The notes beneath the pieces are model-generated. The model saw nothing but the letters and a program-made list of their open reading frames with translations, was not told where the DNA came from and ran no database searches. This document shows positions 1 through 12,156 of a DNA stretch of 64,000 bases, piece by piece. The DNA lies in NCBI RefSeq assembly GCF_016906535.1, contig NC_057384.1, forward strand, positions 1,178,001-1,242,000, read 5' to 3'. The stretch comes from Rhizoctonia solani (taxonomy: Eukaryota; Basidiomycota; Agaricomycetes; Cantharellales; Ceratobasidiaceae). Within the stretch, counting starts at the first letter, position 1; each line of letters starts with the position of its first letter. Made by a program: the position numbers and the translations under genes.

Positions 1-105
1 TTCGTCGTTGCAGAGTCCGATGGGCGCGGAGCAGACACCAAGGCTCCGAAGAACCAAGAACCGTATGCTGCTGCCGGCGGTTGGGTGCCGACAAGCAAAT
101 GGTGA
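1..105 (+). CDS. possible C-terminal end of a gene running in from the left edge
   Basis: Reading frame 1 is open from the first base to a TGA at 103-105 and encodes 34 residues ending in AAAGGWVPTSKW. The Gly/Pro/Trp-rich tail looks like a real protein end rather than random translation, but there is no recognisable domain. It could equally be chance, because an open stretch of 34 codons is short. The rest of the gene would lie outside the window. Confidence 0.25.
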   Translation, partial: FVVAESDGRGADTKAPKNQEPYAAAGGWVPTSKW

Positions 106-3100
106 AGGCCAATTAGCTGGGAAGCCGTGGTTCGATATACCCACGGTTGGCGGTTAAGGGGAGCAATGAAAATGCGATTCTAAGAGCGTGCGATATAGTG
201 TGTGCCAGGTGACCTTGCGGGCATCGTTGAGCATAACTGCGCGGCATATTGGCCACAAGCGAATGGCGAGCAACAGTATTTCCCCGGCCTGAAGTTCCAA
301 TTCTCAGAGCCAATTTTCGGCATTCGGCGTAAGAACTCCCTTTTGCAAACACGACGGACTTCTGGGCCGAGACCGCTATTATTCAATAAGTCACTCTGGA
401 GGGGAATGAGCTTGTACGCAGGGCGGAAGTTGGGAGGGAGTAAGCGTACCCTGTGAGCTATAGACCTTGTTATATGCCAGGAAATAAAATTTGAGGCACA
501 TGAGGCATACGTCCGGGCTGGCCTCCGAGCACGTCGTCTAATATATACCAGGCACGGTTCCTGTCACTAAAAATGCCTGCCTGAGCCTTTAAAAACCGCC
601 AAGCCGAGGGTTTAAACCATGTATTGATCTATTCCAGTGTCACTTTTGTCAAATTAGGGACGATTCGCGGAGATAACAGAGGCACATACCCGAGATCATG
701 CGGACACAACGACCACATATGGTTATGGCCCTTGCGTCCGTGAAAGTTCGCGCGGCAAGTGACAGCAAATCGGGCTCCAACACGTCCAGTACACAGGCGC
801 CTTTGAATCTGTCTAAGACACCTGTCTAGATAATTCCACCCCCGCATACGGATATACAAAATGGCGTCGGCCATGCGAGAGGAATCAACGAAGAGCGCCA
901 CCGCCTCTAGAGATCGCTTGAGATAACAATCATATGCCTAGGAGCCAAGAATCTAGGAAGTGGCCAAGACACCGAAAGAAGTATTAATAAATCCCCGAGC
1001 ACGCGTTCTTTTTCAATGGGGGCAATAGGAACTGCTCAAGGGTCATGCGCACCGTCTCGCGGTCCGACCGTGCCAGCTGCGAAGGGCGTGCGCTACCTTT
1101 ACGGGCAACTAGCCCATCGCCCGTACCGCTCAAATCTTGTGGGACGGGCCAAGCAAGCGCATAAGGCCAAGCAAGGAATGAGTGATGAGTTGACAAATGT
1201 GGTGTGGGGCAACCCCTATATCCAAATGCGAATATGAGCCAAGTAAAAGCTACACTTTCGGTCTCGCAAATAAAGTGCGACCGGTAACCCAGTATAATCG
1301 AGTAGAGACGAGCTGTGGGACTTTTTCTTTGGTCGGTCAAGACCATTAACAACGAAGGGCCGGCTGCGAAAAAGCAGCGCAAGTCGGTAAACAAGAAGCA
1401 AAACCCTGTCGCCCGGTAACTCCGAGTAAACCCAGTGAGGCGTAGAGGGTACCAAGCTATCGACTGGACTCAGTGGGCGATTCCAAGAAGCAAGTTGATA
1501 AGGATCCAGAAAAGCGAGGATACTCACCGAAAAACACTGAAAAAAGAATATTCTATATGTCGAAAAAGTGTCATTAGATAATATTCGTTGAACATTTGTG
1601 AGAGCACGCACGGTGTGGAAACGGTATCGCATGACAGTAAGCCAAGAGATTCCCGTCGTAAGTCCAAGGCTAACCGAGGCCAAGAGGTAAACGTCACGAG
1701 CAAGGCAACGACGCGCTCTCTCCGTTTGGCTAAAGCCGACCTTGGCGCTCCCACCAAACGAGGGATCACGGAACGAATCGGTAGCGACTGAATGAGGTCT
1801 AGACAGTGATCTTTCCTCCAATGAAATGAGCATGCCAGCTACGAACGATTAGGGCGCAGTCGAGCCGCATGTTTTGACAACCCCATGTCGAGGCACATTC
1901 CCCACAGAACATGCAAAACAAAGTCGATCGACATGCATCGCCGCGGGGTTCAGTGAGATAAGCTATGGATCTGAGGGGGTGTGGTGACAGGAGGGCTGGA
2001 GATCGGCGCTTGCACAGACAATCGAGAAACCTTGCAGACTGTTGCGAATGCATGCCCCCTTCCCCCCTTGGAACAGTGAGATCGGGTCCCCCGTCATGCG
2101 CGGGGATAGGCTCTGGATCGACGCGAGCTGAGGCTATTGAAAAGCCATGAGCCCAGGGCACTAATGAATCAAACACGGCGTCAGGCCAAAAAGCGCAGTT
2201 GTGAATCACCATCGATGTCACAGGGCGGGATGAAGCGACAGAGAAATCGCAGTGTGCAACAAAAACCAGGGACTTCTCATGATGAAACGCGCCAACCATC
2301 AGCATCGAGCGCCAGAATCATAATATTGCCTATAAGTGTTCGAGACCAAAGGGTATCGTAAATCTTCGACGATGAATATTAGATCCATAAATCTGGGGAA
2401 ATCAAGGCCCCCAAGTGAGATCAAAACGGTGTCGAGCTCGAGCGCATGGTTGCATGATGTCATGAACTCAAGTTCATAAATGGGTTCCTAGGCAATGGTT
2501 TTAGGGATTAGAGCTAGACGGGACCAAGTGACGTTTTCTCGAAAAAGCTAGGAGCTTCACATGCTCCGACGTTTGAAAGCCGAGAAAAACGCGAGCGGAG
2601 TCGGGAGCAACCGCAACAGATTCCTAGGGTAGCGAGTCTAGTGCGTGAACGATGACGCGCGAGTTCGGCGCAGGAAGGTGAAATGTGCGTAATAACCGAA
2701 TAATTATTACGCTGCGATGCCGCAAGAACCGCCAATCAATCGGCAAACTCCAAGGGGGAAGAGCAAGTATTGAATAAATCGTAATGAGTCTACGGCAATC
2801 GTGCCACAAGAAGACAAGTCCAAGCATCGGACGTCCAGCCTTCGGCCGGCCCTGAATGCGAATATCGCGTTCGTGATAGGTCTCCTCGGCGGCCTCTAAG
2901 CAACTTCACGACCGCTCATCGCACTAATCAAGACCGCAAGGTTAGGCAATAAAGGTTGTCATGGAAGAAAAATGTCTCACAAAACATATGCATTTTCAAA
3001 GTAGCGCCACGTTTGGCGAATACCACGCACAGCGAATGAACGGCTTGAAAAGTCAAATATCATTCAAGCTCGCGAGTGGGCAAGAGTCTCGACTAGCACA

Positions 3101-3720
3101 ATCCAAAAGTCGAAACAGCCCTCCAGGGTCTTCAGCCTCCTCGGTGCCCTTTCTTTATGTAGAATAACGTGTAGCGAAACCCAATCTCAAAACGTCTAGA
3201 AAATGTGCCAGGAAAGGGCCAGCCCTGAACGTTAACGATGCGTCATATTCGCATATGGGCGAAAGCACATACCGTAGGCATATGGAGCTTTGCAGGGTCG
3301 CCAACTTGTATCGAGGTATAACCTTACTATACCAAATAATGTGAGGTGACGTAGTTCAATATAGTGATAGACATACTTGGGCATAATATCCGACAGATGT
3401 CCCTGTACGAAAATAATGGAACCATTTTCGCAATCTCTAATTCAGAGCTATCCTGCGAACCCGTTCTGCTAGACTGAGCCAGAACGGAAGCGTCACGTCA
3501 AATTCACGGTCGTGCCGGCATTTTAATTTAGAATTACTATCTCAGATGTTCTTCCCGAATGAATCCCGCGTAGAGCGATAGTTCTGAGTATGAGATCAGG
3601 GATGCTGTATGACGTAGTCAAACATAAAAACATACCTCTCGTGGAATGTTCTGTGGTAAATCGCAGCACAAAAATGCCGACAAAACTCTCACATGACGCC
3701 ACGTCAGGTAATGATGGCAT
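106..3720. other. gene-free stretch
   Basis: Both strands hold only short, unrelated open frames without conserved motifs, plausible splice signals or ATG starts in good context. The base composition is mixed, with no strong AT skew, and I saw no inverted or tandem repeats. It may be decayed transposon or old intergenic DNA. I cannot support any feature here. Confidence 0.5.
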
Positions 3721-5526
3721 TCACAGTGGGTCCAAGTCATCCAGAGTATATCCAAGGGTATCCATAGACAGGTGAATCCAGGGTGGTCGGTAATCCAAAA
3801 AGCTCACCGGGAAAAAAATACAGACGAAAGAAAAAAGCGACGAAAACAAATCCCCCAAAATTAAAATCATGCCATCAGACTTACCATTAACATCTCCGTC
3901 ATTAGCAGGCAAAGCAGGAACTACGCTATCAACGCTGGGCGCGTGGCCACCCATGGCCGGTCGTTTACCCTTGTCATCGGTCCCAATCTGCCTTTGTGTT
4001 TCTACGCTCATCCTACTCTCTTCACTCATGTGAACCTTTCCACCCCAGCCCCACATTCTTTGTCCATCGTACATGCCAGGGGTCATAACCGGAGTCCGAC
4101 CATTATCCTCCGTTAAAACCTCGTCTTCGTCGGAGCCTATATCCATAACTTCACTTCCTTGAGCAATTGGCGAAGTAGACTGTGGGCTAGTCGATAATCC
4201 GGGGGCGGAAGAAATCCAGGCCAGCCAACTGGCCGGTGTATTTGTCCAACTCGAAGCATGTTGAGCAGCCAAACTGTTGATTTGGTATGTGTGGGTGTTA
4301 GTTGTGGCGATAGGAGAGGTTGGCGCAGTGACTAGAACAAGTCCTTCATTATCGGTATCGGTAGGTGAAACAGGAGATTGATCCTCTGGCTTGGAGGTAG
4401 CAGATGTGGGCATAGTCCCAGAGTTGGATGCCTTGTTGTCAACTAGTGACGAGCTCACCTCAATGGGAGACGATACAATATCCGGGATAGGTTGTATGGT
4501 GGATGCTTTGTTACCCTTAATTCCTGAGATTGAAGAAAGCCAAGACGTGCTAGAAGGTGAGGGCTGTGAAGGGTCGGTGGCAGCAATCTTGGCCGAAACG
4601 GAACCGGTGTCTAACTTGGGTGGTGCAGGAGGAGCCGGCCTAGATCCAGCTGCGAGAGGTGAAGATAAAGTCGGTTTGAATCCATTCGATGCACTACGGA
4701 TGGAACTGGTTGACGCTTTGCGAGTGAGACTAGAGCTGGGGGACATAGTAGGCGCGCGGAATTTGGAGGCAGCTTGCCTGGATGAAGTTGAAGGAGGTTG
4801 GGCACGATTGGCAGAAGCTTTAGTGGGTACGGAGATTGTGGCACTGCGTGAGACCTGTCTAGGTGATGCGGAACGCGGGGGACTGGGCATGGGTTTGGCA
4901 GAAGCTGTGTTGGATAAATTACTTGAAGTAGTCCTGGTACGCTCGGGAGATCCAACAAACACAGGAATCATTGATGTTCGAGACTTAGGTCTTGGAGTCC
5001 TCGTGGACGATGTAGGAGATGCTGAGACCGAGACGGGTGCCGAGTCATCGGGCAACGGGGTTGGGACGTTCTTGGGGGATTCCGATAACGGAGCTAGCTC
5101 GGGTTCTGAGGCTGTATATCAACATATTAGGATTGTTCATCAACAGTAAACGTAATTCATACCTGGAATAGGAGCGCGGGCCTGAACACCTCGCAATGAT
5201 TCTTCGGCCCGAGTCGACTGGCGGATGGGCCGGGCTTTGACAGTGGATTTACCTTTGTCAGCGTCTAAAGTTGCCTTTTTAGACGAGGGATTAAGAGAGT
5301 GGTCTAGGCCTCCAGTTACGGACACAGGTGCGACCGAAAGAGTTGCGGTGCTTGCTTTCCGTACCAGTCCAAAACCCTTTGCGGGACTAGCAAACATCAA
5401 CGAGGCCTTGGAAGTAGTCGAAGCATTAGACCCAGAACGTTTACGGCCAGAGGTTGCTAATGTGTCTCGACGAAGCGTGGTCGACGACTCGCGCTTAGAC
5501 AGACGGCTCGTAGGTTCGGCACTCAT
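3721..5526 (-). CDS. Ser/Pro/Thr-rich disordered protein of unknown function
   Basis: Two exons: 5526-5163 and 5111-3721. The intron (5162-5112) has donor CCAG/GTATGA and acceptor TATACAG, and joining restores one frame of 584 residues. The start is the ATG at 5526 (MSAEPTSRL); the longer open frame upstream lacks an ATG. The protein is almost wholly low-complexity Ser/Pro/Thr/Ala with scattered Arg and Lys (for example KSRTSMIPVFVGSPERTRTT), an acidic patch GSDEDEVLTEDNG, and no catalytic motif or membrane segment until the last 55 residues. There a GTAAGT after DVNG could start an unspliced intron, because the frame becomes hydrophobic (LFSSLFSFVCIFF), so the C-terminus is uncertain. It could be a cytoskeletal or signalling scaffold, but I do not recognise the family. 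Confidence 0.7.
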
Positions 5527-7149
5527 CAAGTGGCGGCAGTAGAACAAGAGATAATGTTAAAAAGAAACTTGAAAGAAAGCAACGGAGAAGTTGAGTGAAA
5601 TGTATAGATTAAGCAGTCGGTGGTGGTCGTATCGTGTCGTGTCTTCGGGGCTTGATTGTACGTTATGAAGGTGGTCCGTTGCAGTTCACCTTAAACGTGA
5701 TTCTGACGTCGAACCTGTGATTATTATAGAAGCGCCCGGCGGCTAACCTCACGTGCCTGTCAGCCACGGTGCAATGAGAAGCTGGCAACCTGTCAAAACC
5801 GGAAAAGGACTTGGTGTTCTCATAGCGTTTCACCCTTGCCATGATCTTGGCCCGGACAGACCCACGCAATTTAGCAGAAAGGCTTCGCACCTATGCATCT
5901 CGTAACATAACCTGCATGTTCTATGAGGTCCGCCAGGAGTTGAGCCTTGTTTAGGCCCAAGGGAAGGAGATCTTTCTCCTGGAAGTATTATAGGAATGCG
6001 TTCTGGAATCACCCCGCATCTGCCCGTGACGCGCCATATTACTTTCAAATATTATACCGCACATTGCCCGATCTTAGGGTGGACCCACCGTGTAAAAATG
6101 TCTTACTTGGTTTACCTACTGCTTGGCTGGTTGCATATTGAGTTACAACCACAAGGCTCCGTAAACTGATTAAGCTTGTATTCTGAGAACGAAGAACATC
6201 TTCGCCATCCTTACCGTATGCGCTCAAAACACAAATCAGTATCAGTATCACAGCTCTCCGAGGGTTTGCGATCATAGCCAACTAGGTTTAAACCTATATT
6301 TCCAAATGAATAAAATAATGATAACAGTATCCCATCATCTACCTTTTTTAGAGGGACCGCCAACAAGCTGCTTTTTTAAAAGTATCGGGGGGTATCCAAA
6401 GGGTACAGCCGGTATAGCATAGTCGTAGCACAGGGTACATTTGGAATGCAGACATCTATTAAGAACATTTCAGCACATAGCAGACTTCAATGATTTGGTC
6501 TAAGAGACAAAGAGATGGTTTAGTACGGCTTTTTGTAACCCGATGTTAATCTGAGAGTAGAAAAGCCAGGTACTAAGTTAGAACTGATGTTCCTTCTCTA
6601 TTTATTAATCGATATTAACAGGGCCGCACTGTCTAGTATCTTTGAGTAACTTACTAAAAAAAGGCTTTCGGATACCTTACAAAATCTCAGATACCGCCAT
6701 AGCATGAAAACTATCGATATATATATACCTCATTCCCAAGAATAATTAGTTAACCAGGTGATATCTGAGTTCTATATCTACTCTTCTACTACGACCAGGC
6801 TTGAATAATCCGCAAGACACGTTCTTACCCAGTCATTGCCTACATGCACAGTGAACAATCGTGTCTTTACTTTAGTGTATGCGAACTGTACTGTATCTGA
6901 CAGCACTAGTGCTAGTAACAGCTCATCGTGCGTTTATCCATCTGGTGGTTCATTCACGAGAATAAAAGGAATAAAGTAAACAATAAATGCACTCTTAGGC
7001 TTAGAATTGCGCAACTTATTGGGAACATTTTCAAGAACGCCATAAAACAATCGAGTGCATAGGAAGGCTGTGAGATCTGTAGTTTATGAGCGAGTTGGAT
7101 CGGGCCGATAATAGAACGCAACGCACAGAGCGGACGGCACGTTTGCATA
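5527..7149. other. AT-rich intergenic stretch
   Basis: Upstream of the disordered-protein gene lie about 1.6 kb without a convincing gene. From about 6,250 onward the sequence becomes AT-rich, with short AT runs such as ATATATATACC near 6,718. Open frames are short and lack motifs. No promoter or repeat could be assigned with confidence. Confidence 0.5.
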
Positions 7150-7647
7150 CAACCTACCCCGGCCTTTCTAACCTGGAACTAGGGTAACTGTGCCTCCATT
7201 TTGGTGGAGATACTTATGGCTACAAACCAGGCGTCTGTAAAGCATACATTCTTGCATGACCCAGAGTCATTTTTCTGGTGTCTAGTCTGGGAAATCACGA
7301 GCTACGTAGAATCAAGCGAAACACTGAGCTTGGGAGCTCGAGACTTTCTGGGCAACAGGTGTTGTGGCGACGAGAGCAAGCTGAGATTCTGGAGGAAAGA
7401 GTACATCTTGTACCGTAGGAGTGACTACAAGAGTATTACGCAACTTGATAACGGCCGAGGCCTAGCAAGGTCAATTGTGCTCGACGTTGCAGTCTCTCTC
7501 AAGAAGGTGATATATGATCAAGAAAGCAAAGGGTCTCTTAATTCAGAGGATGAAGGGACAGAGCGCGGCGTTAGAAGCTCACGGGATGGAGCCAAGGCTA
7601 CGATTAATATATTCGACAAACATATTCATTGGCTTCGGACTTCCTAA
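7150..7647 (+). pseudogene. fungal-type protein kinase (FunK1) C-lobe relic
   Basis: The frame from 7,201 reads VEILMATNQASVKHTFLHDP followed by ESFFWCLVWE. This matches the FunK1 C-lobe pattern in which 'GT.PFM.IEIL' is followed by 'H...HD.ESFFYVL.W'. Just upstream (about 7,180-7,200) a TVPP-like remnant of the GT.PFM element sits in another frame. No N-lobe, HRD or DFG motif is present anywhere upstream, so the catalytic half is missing. FunK1 kinases are hugely expanded in agaricomycetes and often leave fragments. The downstream end (TAA at 7,645-7,647) is uncertain. Function is presumably lost. Confidence 0.5.
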
Positions 7648-8614
7648 ACATGTTGATTTGGCTGACCTTCATTTCCAGCTTTTGGCTCCTGCATTTGTGT
7701 TTTCTATTTATTTTATTTAGTAATTCGTTCATATCCCCCTTCCCCGGTTTGAATTCCTGCCTCATTAGACGAGTGTTCGGAATATCGTACCACAATCAAA
7801 GCAAAATATACATGGTTGACAGTTTAATCGTGACGCCGCTTCTTCGCATAAGGTCGCGTGGTAATCGTATACATGCTACGATCTCCAAATTGCGGTTGGA
7901 AGGAATTGAGTTGAGCCTTAGTTCAGCTTCCAAATCTCGTATTTGGATCATCCAAACAGTCGAAATCAACACCCGCATTTTATGCGTTTAGTATGAATCG
8001 CCCGATACATAGTTAGTGTTATGGGCACATCGACAGACTCAACCGCAGGTCATTACTAATGCGCTCGCATGCCCGCCTGCAGGCCAGGTACGCACTCGTA
8101 TAGTATTGAAGGTAGTCAAACATATGTCTCTCCAAAACAAGTGTACCTAATATGAGAACATACGCGTGCAGTAGTTCGGAGTGATAGTTGGCGGTCCGGA
8201 TAATGTGCCTGAGAAACTGAAGGATTTGACAGGACGTGACTTGATCTATGGAGATCATTGTGCCGGTATGTGGTCTGGTGAGTGATCGCAGCATCCGTGC
8301 ACCCTTACTTTGGCTATACCGTACCTCTCAACCATTCACATGTTGTACTTTCTCCGATTGACCAGGTAGCGTGGCTATTTCTGCAACTTGAAGGAACCCC
8401 GTGCAACTCGGGCTGAGTCTCAACGCTCGGATAGGCTATCTATGTGCGCTTGTCCAAGTTCTCGTCCCGAGTAAACTCAAGTTGTATGGCTAATTTGAGT
8501 GAACTAGCGGAGTTGAACACAACATTCCCTAGCGCTACCAATATGAAATACCGGTACATCCGTTCTTGACCGGCTATAGCACCTGTTCTAGTTGGTAATT
8601 ATAATTCACACTTA
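7648..8614. other. intergenic stretch before the pogo element
   Basis: AT-rich sequence without a supported gene. Short open frames on both strands have no recognisable motifs. It ends at the TA dinucleotide (8615-8616) duplicated by insertion of the pogo element. Confidence 0.45.
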
Positions 8615-8616
8615 TA

Positions 8617-8639
8617 CAGTAGTACCCCTTGACTTGCAT
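8617..8639 (+). repeat. left terminal inverted repeat of the pogo element
   Basis: 23 bp starting CAGTAGTACCCC and ending CTTGCAT, an exact reverse complement of 10789-10811. A partial repeat of the inner part (CTACTTGCAT) follows at 8645-8654. The left TA flank is at 8615-8616. Confidence 0.9.
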
Positions 8640-8881
8640 CCCCTCTACTTGCATAAATGACGTGAGTTTCACCGGAAACGCCGGGATCTCAGCAGTTGCG
8701 CTTTCTGCCACCCGCTTTCCGTTATGCACAGCCACCCCGCTACTGCAGCATAGCCACTCACCGGCCAAAGGTAAACGCGAATGGATATTATGTATTTTTT
8801 GTTGTATTGTCACTGCCATTATGCTGTATTTAAGGAAAATATAATGATATTTTGTCATTAAACCACTCTCCGTAATTTTCT

Positions 8882-10558
8882 ATGACTTCGTTTCTTGATC
8901 CAGAGGGTATATATCATCCTCCGCGTGCCAAGGTGGGTGTGATTTAGCGCATATATGCACTTACTCAGAACTGTTTCTAGCGTGCTCGAGGTCATCGCCA
9001 GAGACTTCTTTCAGTTGCCGACGCTGTGCGGGCTCCGAAAAGGCAACACCTCACTTATTATGACAAGATTTATATACTAGACTTTTATCATCTCAACAAA
9101 TCTAAGCTTACCCAACAGTCTATGGTCTTGTATCTCCATCAAACTGGATACTCAACTCTCCACCAATCAACTATCTCACGTCTGCTCCAGCAGGAGACAT
9201 ATATTCGGGAATATGTAGCTACTGATGGTAATAGGATGTCTCAAAAGCGGACATCTGTTGTTACCCTCCCGGAGGTTGATTTGGCGCTTACGCAGTGGAT
9301 CATTCAGAGGTTACATCAGAACGTTCGTCTTACTGGGGAGGTTATATGCGCCAAGGGGCGCTACTTTTGTCAGATGCTAGGCTATTTGGATACTCAGCTA
9401 AACTTTTCTCATGGCTGGTTGGACCGTTTCAAAACTCGATTGGGGCTTTCCTCGTTTACATTCCACGGAGATGCTGCCTCTGCATCTCCAGTACATATTG
9501 AGGGTGAAAGAATTCGCTTACGTGAAATTCTTTCCCTCTATGCCCCATGGGATATCTACAATATTGATGAGACTGGCCTGTTCTTTCGTCTTGTTCCAAG
9601 CCGTGGTTATGCTACCCGTCAAATGTCGGGAGTCAAGTCAGACAAGACTCGAATTACCTACGCGTTTTGTGCGAATATGGATGGCTCAGACAAACGAGTT
9701 CCTTTGATCATTGGTCGTGCATGTCGTCCTCGATGCTTCAATGGCTCCCACGGCTCCGATATGGGATACAATTACTTCTGGAATACCAAGGCTTGGATGA
9801 CCAGCCCAATTTGGAACATGTAAGTGCATACTTGATACAATTTACGATTATCCTTCTCACTTTAACTGTGCAGATTCTTAACCGAGCTTAACGCTGATAT
9901 GCAACACCAGGGGCGGCATATTTTGTTATTATGCGACAATGCGCCATCACACAAACACGACGTAACACACTACTCAAACATCCGTATCGAATTCCTTGCG
10001 CCAAATCTGACGGCATGGGTTCAGCCAATGGACGCAGGTATTATTCGATGCTTCAAGGCAATGTATAAACGAGAGTTTATTCGTCTTGCCATTGCTCGTG
10101 ACGAACACTCGATTGCTGATATTTATAATATCAGTCAACTACAAGCGATGGAACTAGCGGATAGAGCCTGGGCCATGGTGACTCCTCAAACGATAGTCAA
10201 TTGCTGGCGACATACGGGGATTTGTCCTCCCCAACACCTTTTGTTTATTGAATACTATAGCCCAGGAGTGTTGGATAGTCACCCAAATACAACGTTGGAG
10301 CTCGAGACAGCGCTTCTGGAACAGGCTGCTGGCCTTCCTCACCTTGCTCACAGTCTGTTTCACGAAATGCTCTCGGTGTTTGACGAAACCCCGCCAACCG
10401 AGCACGAGTGGACAGATCTAGAAATTGTGGAGCAGATCATCGCTGACCGTGAGTACCGAACGGGAAACCACGTCGAAGATGAAGACATCGACGCCTGGGG
10501 CGCTGATGATTTCCGACGCTTGAATTTTTCACCAGACCAGGCTGGTTGGCAGTATTAG
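8882..10558 (+). CDS. pogo/Tigger-type transposase (DDE_1 superfamily)
   Basis: Cuts and pastes its own element through an RNase-H-fold DDE/D nuclease. The proposed model has three exons, 8882-8932, 8981-9819 and 9874-10558, giving 524 residues. The ATG at 8882 is chosen because the frame around the helix-turn-helix (APKRQHLTYYDKIYILDFY) has no ATG of its own; a 48-nt intron (GTGGGT...TTTCTAG) joins the two in phase. Intron 2 (GTAAGT...GTGCAG, 54 nt) is certain from frame. Visible motifs are the N-terminal HTH pair, catalytic Asp 1 in YNIDETGLFF, Asp 2 in LLLCDNAPSH, and Asp 3 probably in VQPMDAGIIRCFK. The acidic C-terminus (VEDEDIDAWGADDF) is typical of Tigger proteins. No frameshift or stop is visible. 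The first exon is an inference. Confidence 0.78.
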
Positions 10559-10788
10559 AAAATTTTCACTCGCATGTATTCTTACTCTGTGTATATATTT
10601 TCCTGTATATCATAGATATATGCCCTCGGGTGGCCAAATCCCGTCTATGTGTGACCCAGAAGCTAAAAAAACCACCCTAGCTTACAAATCTGGAAGCTCT
10701 TCGTGCTCTCGCGATGTACATATTTGGAGGGCGGTGCTCGGACAGCCCAAAGTCCGGTGTCAAAAATGCCAGTTTCACAACCATCAAT

Positions 10789-10811
10789 ATGCAAGTCAAG
10801 GGGTACTACTG
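10789..10811 (-). repeat. right terminal inverted repeat of the pogo element
   Basis: Ends GGGGTACTACTG, the exact reverse complement of 8617-8639, followed by TA at 10812-10813. Together these define the element's right boundary. Confidence 0.9.
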
Positions 10812-10813
10812 TA

Positions 10814-11271
10814 GTAATTCAGCTTGATGTGCGAATTGATGGGCGAATTTTGGCACCAGGAACGAAATGTTCTTGTATTCCGTTCGGCTCTAAGCAATTG
10901 AATAATTTGTAATTAATTATTGTTCTCGGAGACTGCGAGTCAATAATGTTGTGCGCAAATGCTTTGTTCAGTCGCACGTCGAGAAAGCGGTACAGGTACA
11001 ACCCCCGCAAATCAATAATATTTTTGCATGGCGCATTCTGATCGGATAGCCGGATGCTCAAGGCCTGTACCGGTAATGCGATTTCCGAGAACTAGTGAGG
11101 ATCAGCTGGGCACAAGATCTAGTCTATCCGGGACCTATTATACCGAGATAATTCAAGTCATTGATGACCCAGCAGAAGTACCCATTCTAGAAACAGAATA
11201 TACCAGCTTGTGCACGCCCAAAAGAAACAGAGCGTATTTCCAATATACTTCAACCCACCGGGTCTGAAGCA
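10814..11271. other. intergenic and promoter region
   Basis: Non-coding sequence between the pogo element and the next gene. It contains no conserved frame and ends in the TATA-like box described next. Confidence 0.45.
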
Positions 11272-11278
11272 TATAAAG
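11272..11278 (+). promoter_or_regulatory. TATA box of the 11.36-kb gene
   Basis: TATAAAG lies 80 bp upstream of the ATG at 11358 and is followed by a pyrimidine-rich stretch, an arrangement expected for a TATA-driven fungal promoter. Position and sequence are seen; the function is inferred. Confidence 0.5.
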
Positions 11279-11357
11279 AGAGGGGGGGTTGCACAGTAGG
11301 TACACCATCCCCTGCACCTGTTTAATACTTACACATATTTTTTTCCACTCTGATACC

Positions 11358-12156
11358 ATGGTCCAGCCTATTGGAATTCGCTATTACCAACTGTTTAATA
11401 ACGGTATCGGAATTATCATCTACCACCAGCTCAAGAGCGTCACTGGTAATTCCAATATCTGGGACACACGTTACCAAGATAGTAATGTGGGTGCTATTCT
11501 AGCCGGTTAGTCATACCCTGCCTATCCACGCACCATGTGTATTGACCGATCACAAAAAAGGTGGGTCAGCAGTGTTGGACCTGGCTAGTACCAAGGTCTC
11601 GGCCGGAACGATGTTCTACTTGAGCGAAGATACCTTCTGGGGAGTAGACTGCGACGACCGATCTCAAGTCTTTACCTACGATCCAAACTCTGATCTTATG
11701 GCTTCTGCCACACGAGCAGGATCGGTCGATATCGGCTCCCTTACATACACCGGAACAAAGAAATACGGAAGCAGCAACTTGAGCTTGACGTCCGTGAACA
11801 TCTCAAACAATTCGCCCACGACATCTCTGGTCGCGGTGGCCGCGATCGAGCAGAGTTTGCGTCAGCTTGGGATAGTCGACGCAGAGGTCCCCAAGCCATA
11901 CCGAGGGAATATTATTTGGAAAAGCGTCGGCCTCGCCCCATCGGGTCTCATTGCCATTTTGATCTATCTTGGGTCCAAGGGCTATAAGCTTAACTACACT
12001 GGGGAGGGAGGAGCTACCACTACGGTAGAGTTCGGCATAGACTCCGAGAGTTCAGACGGGAACATTCCGGAAGAGGTTCAGAGTCACTGGGATGAAGTGT
12101 TAGAAAAGGCGTCTCATTATGGGGGAACCGAAGCCTCATTTTTCGTGGCGCATTAA
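11358..12156 (+). CDS. small protein of unknown function, two exons
   Basis: Exon 1 is 11358-11505 and starts MVQPIGIRYYQLFNNG. Exon 2 begins at 11561 (acceptor AAAAAAG) or 11570 (acceptor GTCAG); both keep the frame, giving 247 or 244 residues. There is no signal peptide. Exon 2 contains a Gly/Ser-rich, beta-strand-looking stretch (GSVDIGSLTYTGTKKYGSSN), a central PYRGNIIWKSVGLAPSGLIA with a hydrophobic helix, and an acidic tail. It may be a soluble beta-rich protein. I do not recognise the family and assign no role. A TATA box 80 bp upstream and a clean ORF argue that it is a real, possibly strongly expressed gene. Confidence 0.7.

Larger units (their letters stand above)
8617..10811 (+). 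mobile_element. complete pogo/Tigger (Tc1-mariner superfamily) DNA transposon
   Basis: A 2,195-bp element is bounded by 23-bp perfect terminal inverted repeats beginning CAGTAGTACCCCTTG, with TA on both sides (8615-8616 and 10812-10813), the target duplication expected of this superfamily. It encodes one transposase of the DDE_1 (pogo/Tigger) type on the plus strand that is open over its whole length, so the copy may be recent or still active. About 265 bp of non-coding sequence precede the proposed start codon, and about 250 bp follow the stop. Confidence 0.88.

Noticed and set aside
984..2305. Several minus-strand open frames of 80-205 codons
   Set aside because: They overlap each other in different frames, start with non-ATG codons or lack any conserved segment; they look like chance frames in GC-balanced DNA.
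4391..5149. 252-codon open frame on the plus strand
   Set aside because: It is the antisense shadow of the Ser/Pro-rich gene on the minus strand and has no motif or clean start of its own.
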